Source: an uncultured Clostridia bacterium (lineage in GTDB: Bacteria; Bacillota_A; Clostridia; TANB77; CAG-508). From it: DNA of 10,599 nt. The notes below the pieces were generated by a model that had not been told where the DNA came from, did not search any database, and worked only from the letters and a program-made list of their open reading frames with translations. Position 1 is the first letter of the stretch. Each line of letters starts with the position of its first letter. The translations under genes and the position numbers were made by a program. The DNA is taken from contig CANPZA010000046.1 of NCBI GenBank assembly GCA_947588915.1, forward strand, positions 1 to 10,599, in the 5' to 3' direction. Positions 1 to 8,188 of this stretch are shown here, in pieces.

Positions 1-738
1 AATAACTTGACCTGTTATACAGTCTGACATTTTACTTAATAAAAATGTTGCCACATTACCAACTTGAATAGTTGTTACATTTTGATGTAAAGGTGCTTTT
101 TCCTCTATAACATCTAAAATAGAATTAAAATCTTTTATTCCTTTAGCAGACAATGTTTTAATAGGACCTGCAGAAACTGCATTTACTCTTATTTTTTCTT
201 TTCCTAGATTTTCTGCTAAATATCTAACACTACTTTCTAAAGCTGCTTTTGCAACTCCCATAATATTATAACTATCAATCACTTTTGTAGAGCCATGATA
301 TGTTAAAGTAACTAAACTTGCATTTTCATTTAGCATATCTAATTGCCTTGCTGTTCTCGCTGTTAGTACAAATGAATAACTACTAACATCACAAGCATGT
401 GCAAAACCTTCTTTACCAGTATAAATAAAATCATTATGCAAATCTTCTGTATTTGCATGTGCAATTGCATGAACAATTCCATCAATTTTTCCATTTTCTT
501 TTTTTATTTTACTAAAAACTTCTTTTACTAATTCATCTTCTGAAGCTCCATCTAAAACATATGCTTTAGAACCTTCAAATTCTGATATTAAACCTTCAAT
601 TTTATCTTTATTTTCTTCTCCCATATATGTAAAAATAAGCTTTGCACCATTTTCATATGCAGATTTTGCAATTCCAAATGCTATACTCCATTTATTTCTA
701 ATTCCCATAATTAATATTTTTTTCCCTTTTAATAACAT
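1..738 (-). CDS. fabI: Enoyl-[acyl-carrier-protein] reductase, FabI type (C-terminus beyond window)
   Basis: Catalyses the last step of each elongation cycle, NAD(P)H-dependent reduction of trans-2-enoyl-ACP, in the cytoplasm. I translated 246 residues from the ATG at 738 to the window edge; FabI is usually about 255-260 residues, so only the last few are missing. It is an SDR-fold protein. The N-terminus has the FabI-type nucleotide motif ending NKWSIAFGIA, the middle has the family's SSYSF stretch, and the active-site YNIMGVAK gives the Y-x6-K spacing typical of FabI rather than the Y-x3-K of FabG. SAGPIKT follows. The start is supported by AAGGAGG a few bases upstream. It lies 17 bp after accA as the last gene seen in the cluster. 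It contains no CGG codon and no frame break. FabI rather than FabK or FabV is clear from the motifs. Confidence 0.93.
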   Translation of the reverse strand, partial: MLLKGKKILIMGIRNKWSIAFGIAKSAYENGAKLIFTYMGEENKDKIEGLISEFEGSKAYVLDGASEDELVKEVFSKIKKENGKIDGIVHAIAHANTEDLHNDFIYTGKEGFAHACDVSSYSFVLTARTARQLDMLNENASLVTLTYHGSTKVIDSYNIMGVAKAALESSVRYLAENLGKEKIRVNAVSAGPIKTLSAKGIKDFNSILDVIEEKAPLHQNVTTIQVGNVATFLLSKMSDCITGQVI

Positions 739-755
739 TTTTATCCTCCTTAAAT

Positions 756-1567
756 TTAATTTATAATCTTATATTCACCCATATTTCTAAATTTTTTATA
801 TCTATCATCAACTATTTGTTCAGGTGTTAATCCTTTCATTTCTTCTAATGCATTTAATATTTCTTTTTTTAGGCTATTTACAATTTCAAAAAAACTTTCC
901 TCTTCATCACCTTTTGGTTCTTTTATTATTTTATCTATTATATTTAACTCAAACAAATCCTCAGCAGTTAATTTCATTTTTTCCGCCGCTTCCTTTGTTC
1001 TTGAAGCATCTTTCCACAAAATACTTGCATAACCCTCTGGTGATAATATAGAATATATTGCATTTTCAAGCATAAATACTCTATTTCCAACTCCTAAAGC
1101 TAAAGCTCCTCCACTTGATCCTTCACCAATTACAATTGCAATAACTGGTACTTTTAATTTTGCTAATTCCAACATTGACTTTGCAATAGCTTCTCCGTTG
1201 TCCTCTTTCTTCTGCCCCAATTCCTGGATAAGCACCTTTTGTATCTATAAAGGTAATTACTGGTCTATTAAATTTTTCTGCTTGACCGCATAAATCTAAT
1301 ACCTTTTCTATAGCTTTCCGGATTTGGCATACCAAAATTTCTTTCAATATTTTCTTTAGTTGTCCTTCCTTTTTGCTCTGCAATAATTGTAAAATTTTGT
1401 TTTCCTATTTTTGCTAATCCACATACTATTGATTTATCATCTTTAAAATTTCTATCTCCATGTAATTCAATAAATTCATCAAATATATTCTCTATATAAT
1501 CTAAAGATGTTTTCCTTTTAGGATTTCTTGCTATTTCCACTTTCTCCCAAGCACTTAAATTTCCCAT
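756..1567 (-). CDS. accA: Acetyl-CoA carboxylase carboxyltransferase subunit alpha, read through two CGGN quadruplets
   Basis: Alpha half of the carboxyltransferase that moves the carboxyl group from carboxybiotin on AccB to acetyl-CoA, acting with AccD. Family motifs are [41 protein letters not shown] and [11 protein letters not shown], in order. Plain triplet reading gives two overlapping fragments. The protein is continuous only if CGGT (1285-1288, residue 94) and CGGA (1194-1197, residue 124) are each read as one codon. The span is 812 bp, and removing the two extra bases gives 270 codons (269 residues plus stop), a normal length for short Gram-positive AccA. The second site restores ERGQ-G-EAIA, where Gly is common in the family. 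The first falls where relatives usually have Lys or Arg. Other CGG strings in this gene (GCG GCG GAA and CCG GAA) are out of phase and show no indel. The start ATG has AGAGGTG upstream. Confidence 0.93.
1194..1197 (-). other. CGGA four-base codon, AccA Gly124
   Basis: CAA-CGGA-GAA joins EERGQ to EAIAKSM; relatives have ERGQGEAIA or ERGQSEAIA. Confidence 0.88.
1285..1288 (-). other. CGGT four-base codon, AccA residue 94
   Basis: ATG-CGGT-CAA joins YRKGIRFM to QAEKFNRP. The shift is clear, but the family usually has Lys or Arg at this place, so the residue could be Gly or Arg. Confidence 0.82.
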
Positions 1568-1583
1568 TACATTTTCACCTCTT

Positions 1584-1680
1584 GATGTTTTTTGGGACAG
1601 GGAAAAAAAACATCTCCATATTTATAATAAAATACTTTTATTTATTTAAGATGTTTTTTTGCCCTGTCCCAAAAAACATC
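1584..1680. repeat. 97-bp inverted-repeat (MITE-like) element between accD and accA
   Basis: The left arm (1584-1615) and right arm (1649-1680) are 32-nt inverted repeats with one mismatch, separated by a 33-nt AT-rich loop. The outer part of each arm carries GGGACAGGG or its complement. Each arm is itself nested-palindromic, since GATGTTTTTT at one end pairs with AAAAAACATC at the other. The element starts directly after the accD stop codon and ends just before the accA ribosome binding site, so the transcript would fold into a long hairpin there. No clear target-site duplication, transposase or U-tract is visible. It could be a miniature transposable element or a structured intergenic RNA that tunes accA expression; I cannot choose between these. 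Confidence 0.8.
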
Positions 1681-2517
1681 TTATTTATGATATTGTATTA
1701 ACTTATATAATGTGTTTTTTAATTCTTTTCTTTCTACAATTTTGTCAATAAAACCATGTTCTAATAAAAATTCTGCTGTTTGAAACCCTTCTGGCAATTT
1801 TTCTCCTATTGTTTGCTCTATTACTCTTTGTCCTGCAAATCCTATCATTGCTCCTGGCTCTGCTAAAATAATATCTGCTAAACTTGCAAATGATGCTGTA
1901 ACCCCACCATATGTCGGATCTGTTAAAACTGATATATAAAGTAGACCTGCTTTATTTAATTTCGATATTGCTGCTGTTGTTTTTGCCATTTGCATAAGAG
2001 ATATTATACCTTCTTGCATTCTAGCACCACCAGATACACAAAATATAATCAAAGGAAGTCTTAATTCAATTGCTTTTTCAATACTATATGTTATTTTCTC
2101 TCCTACAACAATTCCCATACTTCCCATTAAAAATCCACTATCCATTACACAAATAATAACATTTTCTCCATTTATCTTTCCAGTTCCACAACCTACTGCT
2201 TCTTGTATACCTGTTTTTTCTCTTAATGCTTTTATTTTTTTTGGATAATCTTCTAATCCTAATGGATTTGTTGTATCGATATTGAAATCAAATTTCTTGT
2301 AAGTACCTTTGTCAATAATTAACTCTAATCTCTTATTAATATGCATTCTAAAATAATTTCCACAATTAGGACATATACTATAATTTGCCCTCACATCTTC
2401 TTTATATAATATTTCCTTACATTTATCACATTTTACCCATTTTCCAACTTGTATATCTACTTTATTTTCTGTTCTTTTTGCTGTTGGCTCTCTTTTTTTT
2501 ATTTTATCTACAATCAT
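1681..2517 (-). CDS. accD: Acetyl-CoA carboxylase carboxyltransferase subunit beta
   Basis: Beta half of the carboxyltransferase, partner of AccA. The 278-residue protein opens with a basic stretch, then a zinc ribbon with two CxxC pairs (KCDKCK near residue 30 and CPNCG near 50), followed by the crotonase-like domain with [23 protein letters not shown] and [11 protein letters not shown]. Length and motif order are normal for AccD. It starts 6 bp after the accC stop, with GGAAGGA upstream overlapping the end of accC, suggesting translational coupling. It has no CGG codon and is a single uninterrupted frame, so it is a natural control for the neighbouring broken-looking genes. The stop codon directly abuts the 97-bp inverted repeat. 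Confidence 0.96.
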   Translation of the reverse strand: MIVDKIKKREPTAKRTENKVDIQVGKWVKCDKCKEILYKEDVRANYSICPNCGNYFRMHINKRLELIIDKGTYKKFDFNIDTTNPLGLEDYPKKIKALREKTGIQEAVGCGTGKINGENVIICVMDSGFLMGSMGIVVGEKITYSIEKAIELRLPLIIFCVSGGARMQEGIISLMQMAKTTAAISKLNKAGLLYISVLTDPTYGGVTASFASLADIILAEPGAMIGFAGQRVIEQTIGEKLPEGFQTAEFLLEHGFIDKIVERKELKNTLYKLIQYHK

Positions 2518-2523
2518 TTTATT

Positions 2524-3883
2524 CTAGTCCTTCCTATTATTTTTTAGTATTTCTTTTTCAATAAAAGAAGTGTCAAAATTACCTCTAATAAAATTAGGAT
2601 TTTTAATAATTCTAAATAAAAAATCAATATTAGTTTCTACGCCTTCTATTACAGTTTCTTCTAGAGCTCTTTTCATTTTACTTATTGCTTCATTTCTATT
2701 ATCTCCATGTGTAATAATTTTTAAAATCATGGAATCATAGTTTGGTGGAATTGTATATCCATCATAAATAGCTGTATCTATTCTAACACCATTTCCACCA
2801 GGTAAATTAAGTCCTTTTATCGTTCCTGGACATGGCATAAAATTTTTATTAGGTATTTCTGCATTTATTCTACATTCAATACTATGTCCGATTAAATTTA
2901 ACATCTCTTTGTTTTATCTTTATTGTATCACCAGCTGCAATTCTAATTTGAGTTTTAACAATATCAATTCCAGTTCTAAATTCTGTAATTGGGTGTTCTA
3001 CTTGTATTCTTGTATTCATCTCCATAAAATAGAAATTTTTATTATTATCAACTAAAAATTCTACTGTCCCACAACTAGTATATCCTGATATTTTTGCAAC
3101 TTTAATTGCTACTTCTCCCATCTTATTTCTTAATTTCTCATCAACTGCTGTTGAAGGAGTTTCTTCTATGATTTTTTGGTTTTTACGTTGAATCGTACAA
3201 TCTCTTTCTCCTAAATGAATTATATTTCCATGTTCATCTGCAAGAATTTGTATTTCTACATGTCTTGGATTTTCTATAAATTTTTCTATATAAATTTCAT
3301 CATCATTAAATGATATCTTAGCTTCTTTTTTCACAATATTGTAACTATTTTCTAATTCTGATTGGTCTCTAACAACACGTATACCTTTTCCTCCTCCGCC
3401 CGACTGGCTGCTTTTAGCATTATAGGATATCCAATTTCATTTGCAATTTTTATTGCATCTTTTATACCTTTTACACTTCCATTTGAACCTGGTATTACAC
3501 CGAATACCATTTTTCCTCATTAACTCTTTGCTATTTGATTTGTTTCCCATTAATTCAATTACTTTATATGATGGTCCTATAAATTTTATATTAGATTCTT
3601 CACATATTTTTGCAAATTGACTATTTTCTGATAAAAATCCAAAACCTGGATGAATACTATCTGCTTTTGTTATATTTGCTGCCTCTATTATGTTTTTATA
3701 ATTCAAGTAGCTTTTTCTTGGATCTGCTGGTCCAATACATACTGCTTCATCTGCTAAATGTGTATGTAATGCATCTTTATCAGCTTCTGAATATACTGCA
3801 ACTGTTTTTATATTCATTTCTTTGCAAGCTCTTATAATTCGAACTGCAATTTCCCCACGATTTGCAATTAAAATCTTATTCAT
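2524..3883 (-). CDS. accC: Biotin carboxylase, read through four CGGN quadruplets (one tandem pair)
   Basis: ATP-dependent carboxylation of biotin on AccB, the first half-reaction of acetyl-CoA carboxylase. ATP-grasp enzyme motifs seen: [66 protein letters not shown] and ECRINAE. Triplet reading breaks it at three places. It becomes one 451-residue protein (the usual size, about 450) if CGGT (3499-3502), the tandem CGGG-CGGA (3395-3402) and CGGA (2887-2890) are four-base codons; 1360 bp minus 4 is exactly 452 codons. The last site restores FN-G-HSIEC, a conserved glycine. The tandem site lies in the Gly-rich ATP loop (AAS-GG-GKG), which then comes out one residue shorter than in most relatives. 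The CGGT site falls where relatives usually have Pro. I chose the ATG at 3883 because AAAAGGAG stands 7 bp before it. An upstream ATG overlaps the fabZ stop but lacks a site. Confidence 0.92.
2887..2890 (-). other. CGGA four-base codon, AccC glycine before [10 protein letters not shown]
   Basis: AAT-CGGA-CAT joins DVKFN to [10 protein letters not shown], restoring the conserved GH of biotin carboxylase. In triplet reading a TAG follows immediately (CGG ACA TAG). Confidence 0.92.
3395..3402 (-). other. Tandem CGGG-CGGA four-base codons in the AccC ATP loop
   Basis: AGT-CGGG-CGGA-GGA-AAA reads S-G-G-G-K. The frame on the two sides differs by two bases, as two successive quadruplets predict. 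The loop is one residue shorter than the usual A/S-GGGG-K/R; a single -1 step would also fit the frame change. Confidence 0.75.
3499..3502 (-). other. CGGT four-base codon, AccC residue 128
   Basis: ATT-CGGT-GTA joins RKNGI to VIPGSNG. The +1 shift is clear, but relatives usually have proline here (GVPVVPG), so the inserted residue is not identified by homology. Confidence 0.82.
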
Positions 3884-3897
3884 TATTTTTCTCCTTT

Positions 3898-4321
3898 TCA
3901 TACTACTGCAAAAGTTAACTCACCCTTTGCAACTATTTTTCCATCTACTGTTGCCAGTGCTTCTCCAATACCTATTGGTCCTTTTTGTTTAATTATTTTT
4001 ACTTCTAATTTTAGTCTATCTCCTGGAACAACCATTTTTTTAAATTTCATTTTATCAATTCCACCAAATAAAGCATTTTTACCTTTATTTGATTCTACAC
4101 TTAAGATTGCAACAGCTCCTGTCTGTGCTAAACTTTCTGTGATTAATACTCCTGGCATAATTGGATTTCCAGGAAAATGTCCTTTAAAATACCACTCTTT
4201 TTCATCTACATTTTTATATGCTATTGCACTTTTCCCGAGGTATATATTCTTCTACTTCATCTATCATCAAAAAAGGTTCTCTTTGCGGGATAATTTCTTT
4301 TATTTGCTCTTTATTTAACAT
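3898..4321 (-). CDS. fabZ: 3-hydroxyacyl-ACP dehydratase, read through one CGGG quadruplet
   Basis: Dehydrates (3R)-3-hydroxyacyl-ACP to trans-2-enoyl-ACP in the elongation cycle; hot-dog fold. The start [17 protein letters not shown] is a typical FabZ N-terminus. The catalytic motif [13 protein letters not shown] carries the active-site His (about residue 48), followed by the catalytic Glu (about 62) in TESLAQ. Triplet reading fails after the EEYIP segment. Reading CGGG at 4234-4237 as one codon gives YIP-G-KSA, matching the conserved PGK of the family, and makes 424 bp equal to 141 codons (140 residues, normal length). The stop TGA overlaps an ATG just before accC. The ribosome binding site is weak (AAGTGAG). 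It lies 17 bp after accB, an arrangement common in clostridial fab-acc clusters. Confidence 0.93.
4234..4237 (-). other. CGGG four-base codon, FabZ Gly29
   Basis: CCT-CGGG-AAA joins EEYIP to KSAIAYK, restoring the PGK turn near the FabZ N-terminus. The fourth base is G here. Confidence 0.9.
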
Positions 4322-4338
4322 CTTCTCACTTCTTTCTT

Positions 4339-4794
4339 TTATTCTATAACAAATAATGGCATACCATATTCTACTGCTTCTCCATCTTCAACTAAAATTT
4401 CTACTATTTTACCATCAAATTCAGATTCTATTTCGTTCATCAATTTCATAGCTTCAATGATGCAAAGTATATCACCTTTTTTTACTTGTTGTCCTAAAGT
4501 AACATATGCTTCACTATCTGGTGAAGATTTTGCATAAAATGTACCCACCATTGGTGATTTAACAACATTTCCTTCTACTGATTTATTAATGTCTTTTTCT
4601 CTATTTTCTATATCACTTTCTACATCTTCATCATTTGGAATAATATGTTTATTATCATTTTTTGGTACTTCAATTATTTTCTTTTCTTCTTTTTTCATTC
4701 TAATTTTTGTTCCATCTGGGAAATCAATATCTAAAGCTGTTAGCTTAGAATTTCCCATATCTTCCATCAATTGTTTTATTTTTTCATACTCCAT
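4339..4794 (-). CDS. accB: Biotin carboxyl carrier protein of acetyl-CoA carboxylase
   Basis: Carries carboxybiotin between AccC and the AccA-AccD transferase. The 151-residue protein has an N-terminal helical segment, an acidic/lysine-rich linker (about residues 34-76) in place of the Ala/Pro-rich linker of many AccB proteins, and a C-terminal biotinyl domain. The biotinylation motif EAMKLMNE puts the acceptor lysine at about residue 117. SPMVGTFY at the start of the domain is also typical. It has no in-frame CGG and is unbroken. The ribosome binding site is a purine-rich AAGGAAAGGAAAGAG. It is head-to-head with the small plus-strand gene, 80 bp away, so it probably begins its own transcript. 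Its lysine should be modified by the BirA encoded upstream. Confidence 0.95.
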   Translation of the reverse strand: MEYEKIKQLMEDMGNSKLTALDIDFPDGTKIRMKKEEKKIIEVPKNDNKHIIPNDEDVESDIENREKDINKSVEGNVVKSPMVGTFYAKSSPDSEAYVTLGQQVKKGDILCIIEAMKLMNEIESEFDGKIVEILVEDGEAVEYGMPLFVIE

Positions 4795-4811
4795 AAAACT
4801 CTTTCCTTTCC

Positions 4812-4840
4812 TTTACATTTCCATTATTTTATGTTATAAT
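4812..4840 (+). promoter_or_regulatory. Promoter of the small plus-strand gene
   Basis: TTTACA at 4812-4817 and a perfect TATAAT at 4835-4840 are separated by 17 bp, a near-consensus vegetative sigma-factor promoter. It lies 34 bp before the start codon of the gene at 4875, leaving a short leader with AGGAGG. It is the best-looking promoter in the window. Confidence 0.7.
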
Positions 4841-4854
4841 TATTACACTATAAA
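4826..4854 (-). promoter_or_regulatory. Possible promoter for accB and the downstream acc genes
   Basis: On the minus strand, TTTATA (4849-4854) and TAAAAT (4826-4831) are 17 bp apart, about 30 bp before accB. This is weaker than the plus-strand promoter it interleaves with. A separate start here fits the terminator hairpin just after fabF. AT-rich DNA gives such matches by chance, so this is tentative. Confidence 0.35.
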
Positions 4855-4874
4855 CTCTAAAAGGAGGTAATAAT

Positions 4875-5150
4875 ATGAAATATCAATGTAGTAGACTAAG
4901 AAACCACTATCGGTCATATCCTCCTAGCTTTCCAACAGTAGCATTAGCACTTTTGGACAAGCTTGAAAAAGAGGAACATCTGGATGAATCATCTGTCATT
5001 AGAATTCATTGTGATGATTCTAAATTATCTAAAATAGACTTAGGTATTATAAGATACTCTTTAAGGGAAATTTTAGATGGATTAGGAATCCACAATAAAC
5101 GGATAATCACAGATAATTTTCATCAAGAGAAGGTTATAGTTATACATTGA
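4875..5150 (+). CDS. Small protein of unknown function, divergent from accB; contains two in-frame CGG triplets
   Basis: I do not recognise this 91-residue product. It is soluble-looking, with no signal peptide or membrane segment. The N-terminus is basic (SRLRNHYRSYPPSFP), a helical acidic/lysine region follows (about residues 25-45), and a C-terminal half contains IIRYSLREILDGLGI and ends VIVIH. Support for a real gene is its position: a near-consensus promoter 34 bp upstream, AGGAGG seven bases before the ATG, and a strong hairpin terminator just after the TGA. It runs against the surrounding cluster. It is the only gene here with CGG as a triplet in frame, at codon 13 (4911-4913) and codon 76 (5100-5102). 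If CGGN were read as four bases, as in the neighbouring genes, translation would stop at a TAG after about 20 codons; from the second site the next codon is TAA. It may be a regulator, an acquired gene, or not translated at full length. Confidence 0.6.
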   Translation: MKYQCSRLRNHYRSYPPSFPTVALALLDKLEKEEHLDESSVIRIHCDDSKLSKIDLGIIRYSLREILDGLGIHNKRIITDNFHQEKVIVIH

Positions 5151-5156
5151 TAAAAT

Positions 5157-5184
5157 TAGCTGCAATTTTTGCAGCTATTTTTTT
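5157..5184 (+). terminator. Rho-independent terminator of the small gene, probably bidirectional
   Basis: A 9-bp perfect stem, TAGCTGCAA (5157-5165) with TTGCAGCTA (5169-5177), and a 3-nt loop are followed by seven Ts (5178-5184). It lies 6 bp after the small gene's TGA. The T tract overlaps the fabF stop codon on the other strand, where the same hairpin is followed by ATTTTAT, so it may also end the fabF transcript and insulate fabF from accB. Confidence 0.85.
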
Positions 5185-6416
5185 AATATTTCTTCAAAAT
5201 AATACTGCTATTATGACCTCCAAATCCTAATGAATTTGACATTACAATATTCAATTCTTTATATCTTACCTCATTTGGAACTATATCCAAATCACATTCC
5301 TCATCTTTTTCTTTATAATTAATTGTTGGCGGAACTAATCCTTCTTCTATAGCTTTAGTACAAAAAATTGCTTCTAAAGCACCTGTTGCTCCTAATAAAT
5401 GTCCTGTATTTCCTTTAGTTGAACTAACTAATACAGATTTGCTTGCATTACCTAATACTGTTTTAATTGCTTGAGTTTCAAAAGAATCATTTAAATGTGT
5501 TGATGTACCATGTGCATTAATATAATCTATCTGTTCTGGTTTAATTTTTGCATCTTCAATGGCTCTTTTCATAGCTCTTGCTCCACCTTCTCCATTTGGT
5601 GCTGGAGAAGTAATATGATATGCATCTGAAGTAGCTCCATATCCTATAACTTCAGCATATATTTTGGCATTTCTTTTAATTGCATGTTCCAAATCTTCTA
5701 ATACTAATACTGCAGCTCCTTCTCCCATTACAAATCCTGATCTTTCTTTATCAAATGGTATACTTGCTCTATTTTTATCTGTTGCTTGAGATAAAGCTTT
5801 CATATTTTCAAATCCAGCAATACCAAGTTCACAAATTGAACTTTCTGTTCCACCTGCTAAAATGACATCCTCTGAGCCATATTTTATTGTTTTATATGCT
5901 TCTCCAATTGCATGTGTTGATGAACTACAAGCTGTTACTATTGAAATAGACTCACCTTTTAATCCTAAATCAATAGATACATTTCCGAGCTGGCATATTT
6001 GCAATTGACATTGGTATAAACATAGGTGATACTCTTTTGTTTCCTTTTACGTAATTAATCTCAGCTTGTTCCTGAATTATGGTTAACCCTGCAATTCCAG
6101 AACTTATAAATATTCCTATTCTCTCAAAATCAGTATTTTCTTGAGTTATCATACTATCCTTAAAAGCTTCCCTTGCAGCTACTATTGCAAATTGTGAACT
6201 CCTATCTAATCTTCTTGCTTGTTTTGCATCTAAATAATCTGTCACATTAAAACCTTTTACCTCACCTGCCAGAGTAGTCTTAAAATTAGTAGTATCAAAT
6301 GAAGTTATTTTATCAATCCCACATTTTTTATTTTTGATACTCTCCCAATTCTGCTCTACATCATTACCTATAGGGCTAATTGCACCTAAACCTGTTATAA
6401 CAACTCTCTTATCCAT
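5183..6416 (-). CDS. fabF: 3-oxoacyl-ACP synthase II, read through one CGGA quadruplet
   Basis: Condensing enzyme that joins malonyl-ACP to the growing acyl-ACP. Thiolase-fold motifs are present: [13 protein letters not shown] at the N-terminus, the active-site Cys at residue 163 in [14 protein letters not shown], the two catalytic His in [11 protein letters not shown] and [15 protein letters not shown], and NSLGFGGHN near the end. Triplet reading breaks after ANMPA. Taking CGGA at 5984-5987 as one codon gives [15 protein letters not shown], restoring the NMxxG glycine shared by the family, placing the catalytic Cys at 163 as in FabF proteins, and making 1234 bp equal to 411 codons (410 residues). 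The start has AAAGGAATAGG upstream. It follows fabG after a 54-bp spacer. FabF rather than FabB or FabH by length and motifs. Confidence 0.94.
5984..5987 (-). other. CGGA four-base codon, FabF Gly144
   Basis: GCT-CGGA-AAT joins ANMPA to NVSIDLG, restoring the NMxxG glycine of condensing enzymes and the normal position of the active-site Cys163. Confidence 0.91.
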
Positions 6417-6470
6417 TTTCCTATTCCTTTCCGGGATTAGGGGACTTATCTAAAAATCCCTTCCCTTACT

Positions 6471-7207
<737 letters not shown>

Positions 7208-7231
7208 AATTAAACCTTCTTTCATCCAAAA

Positions 7232-8173
7232 CTAGTTTTTCATACTAACAATATTAACCACATTTTCTAATGTCTCTACATTATTAATATTTAAAACTGT
7301 TATTTGTTTTTGAGTATTTAATCTCTTTATAAATCCAGATAATGTTTTTCCTGGTCCTATTTCTATAAATGTATCAACTCCTATGTCTAACATTGTTTCT
7401 AAACTATTTTTTAACATTACTGGACTTATTATATGTTTTGCTAAAATATCTTTTATATCATCTTTTTTTGTATATACTGTTCCATCTATATTTTTTACAA
7501 CCATATTATTAAAATCATTTATAGTTATTTTATCTAATTCTGTTTTTAGAGCATCTGATGCTTTATTTAATTTTTCAGTGTGAAATGGTCCTGTAGTTTT
7601 TAAGATTTTTACCATTTTTGCTCCATTTTCTTTTGCAATTATTTGAGCTTCTTCTACCGCTTCTTTTTCACCCGAAATCACAATTTGTCCAGTTGTATTA
7701 TAATTTGCAGGAACTACAAATCCTTTTGTTACTTTATTACATACATCTTCTACTTGTTGTTCATTCATACCCAATATAGCTGCCATTAGCCATTTACCTT
7801 TAGGACATAAATTTTGCATGAATTCTCCTCTTTTTTGAACAAGCTTCACTCCTTCTTCAAAACTAAAAACTCCACTACTAATTAATGCTGAATATTCCCC
7901 CAAACTTAATCCACAAGAAGCTATACATTTTATTCCTTTTTGTTTTAATAGTTCTACTATTGCCAAACTCATTGTTAATATAGCTATTTGAGTATTTTTA
8001 GTTTGATTTAATATTTCTTGTGTACCTTCAAATGATATTTTTGCAATATCTAATCCAGTTATTTTTTTTACATTATCATACACATTTCTTATTATTTCAT
8101 ATTTTTCATATAAATCTTTTCCCATCCCAATACTTTGAGAACCTTGACCTGGAAATAAAAATCCAATTTTCAT
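7232..8173 (-). CDS. fabD: Malonyl-CoA:ACP transacylase
   Basis: Transfers malonyl from CoA to acyl-carrier protein, supplying extender units to FabF. The 313-residue protein shows the family motifs in order: FPGQGSQ (8-13), the nucleophile elbow GLSLGEYSAL with Ser90, and GPFHTEKL with His198, plus EIGPGKTLSGF near the C-terminus. Length is normal and the frame is unbroken. Two CGG strings occur (in GCG GTA and TCG GGT), both out of phase with the codons, and neither is associated with an indel. The start has AAAGGA about 6 bp upstream, 15 bp after the birA stop. It ends 24 bp before the chosen fabG start. Confidence 0.97.
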   Translation of the reverse strand: MKIGFLFPGQGSQSIGMGKDLYEKYEIIRNVYDNVKKITGLDIAKISFEGTQEILNQTKNTQIAILTMSLAIVELLKQKGIKCIASCGLSLGEYSALISSGVFSFEEGVKLVQKRGEFMQNLCPKGKWLMAAILGMNEQQVEDVCNKVTKGFVVPANYNTTGQIVISGEKEAVEEAQIIAKENGAKMVKILKTTGPFHTEKLNKASDALKTELDKITINDFNNMVVKNIDGTVYTKKDDIKDILAKHIISPVMLKNSLETMLDIGVDTFIEIGPGKTLSGFIKRLNTQKQITVLNINNVETLENVVNIVSMKN

Positions 8174-8188
8174 TTTTTGATCCTTTCT

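Noticed and set aside
4589..4870. Plus-strand ORF opposite accB
   Set aside because: Low-complexity Ser/Phe/Ile-rich translation fully antisense to accB, with no ribosome binding site. The similar Leu/Phe-rich plus-strand ORFs at 824-1051, 3610-3837, 5680-5865, 7383-7583, 8020-8247 and 9437-9799 are likewise shadows.
6417..6470. Spacer between fabG and fabF with GGGATT...AATCCC pairing and a CCGGG string
   Set aside because: The possible hairpin is short and interrupted with no U tract. The CGG string is outside any coding frame, so it says nothing about decoding.
7208..7225. Longer fabG start at 7225 (MKEGLI extension)
   Set aside because: It lacks a ribosome binding site, while the ATG at 7207 has GAAGG at good spacing and begins with the standard FabG N-terminus.
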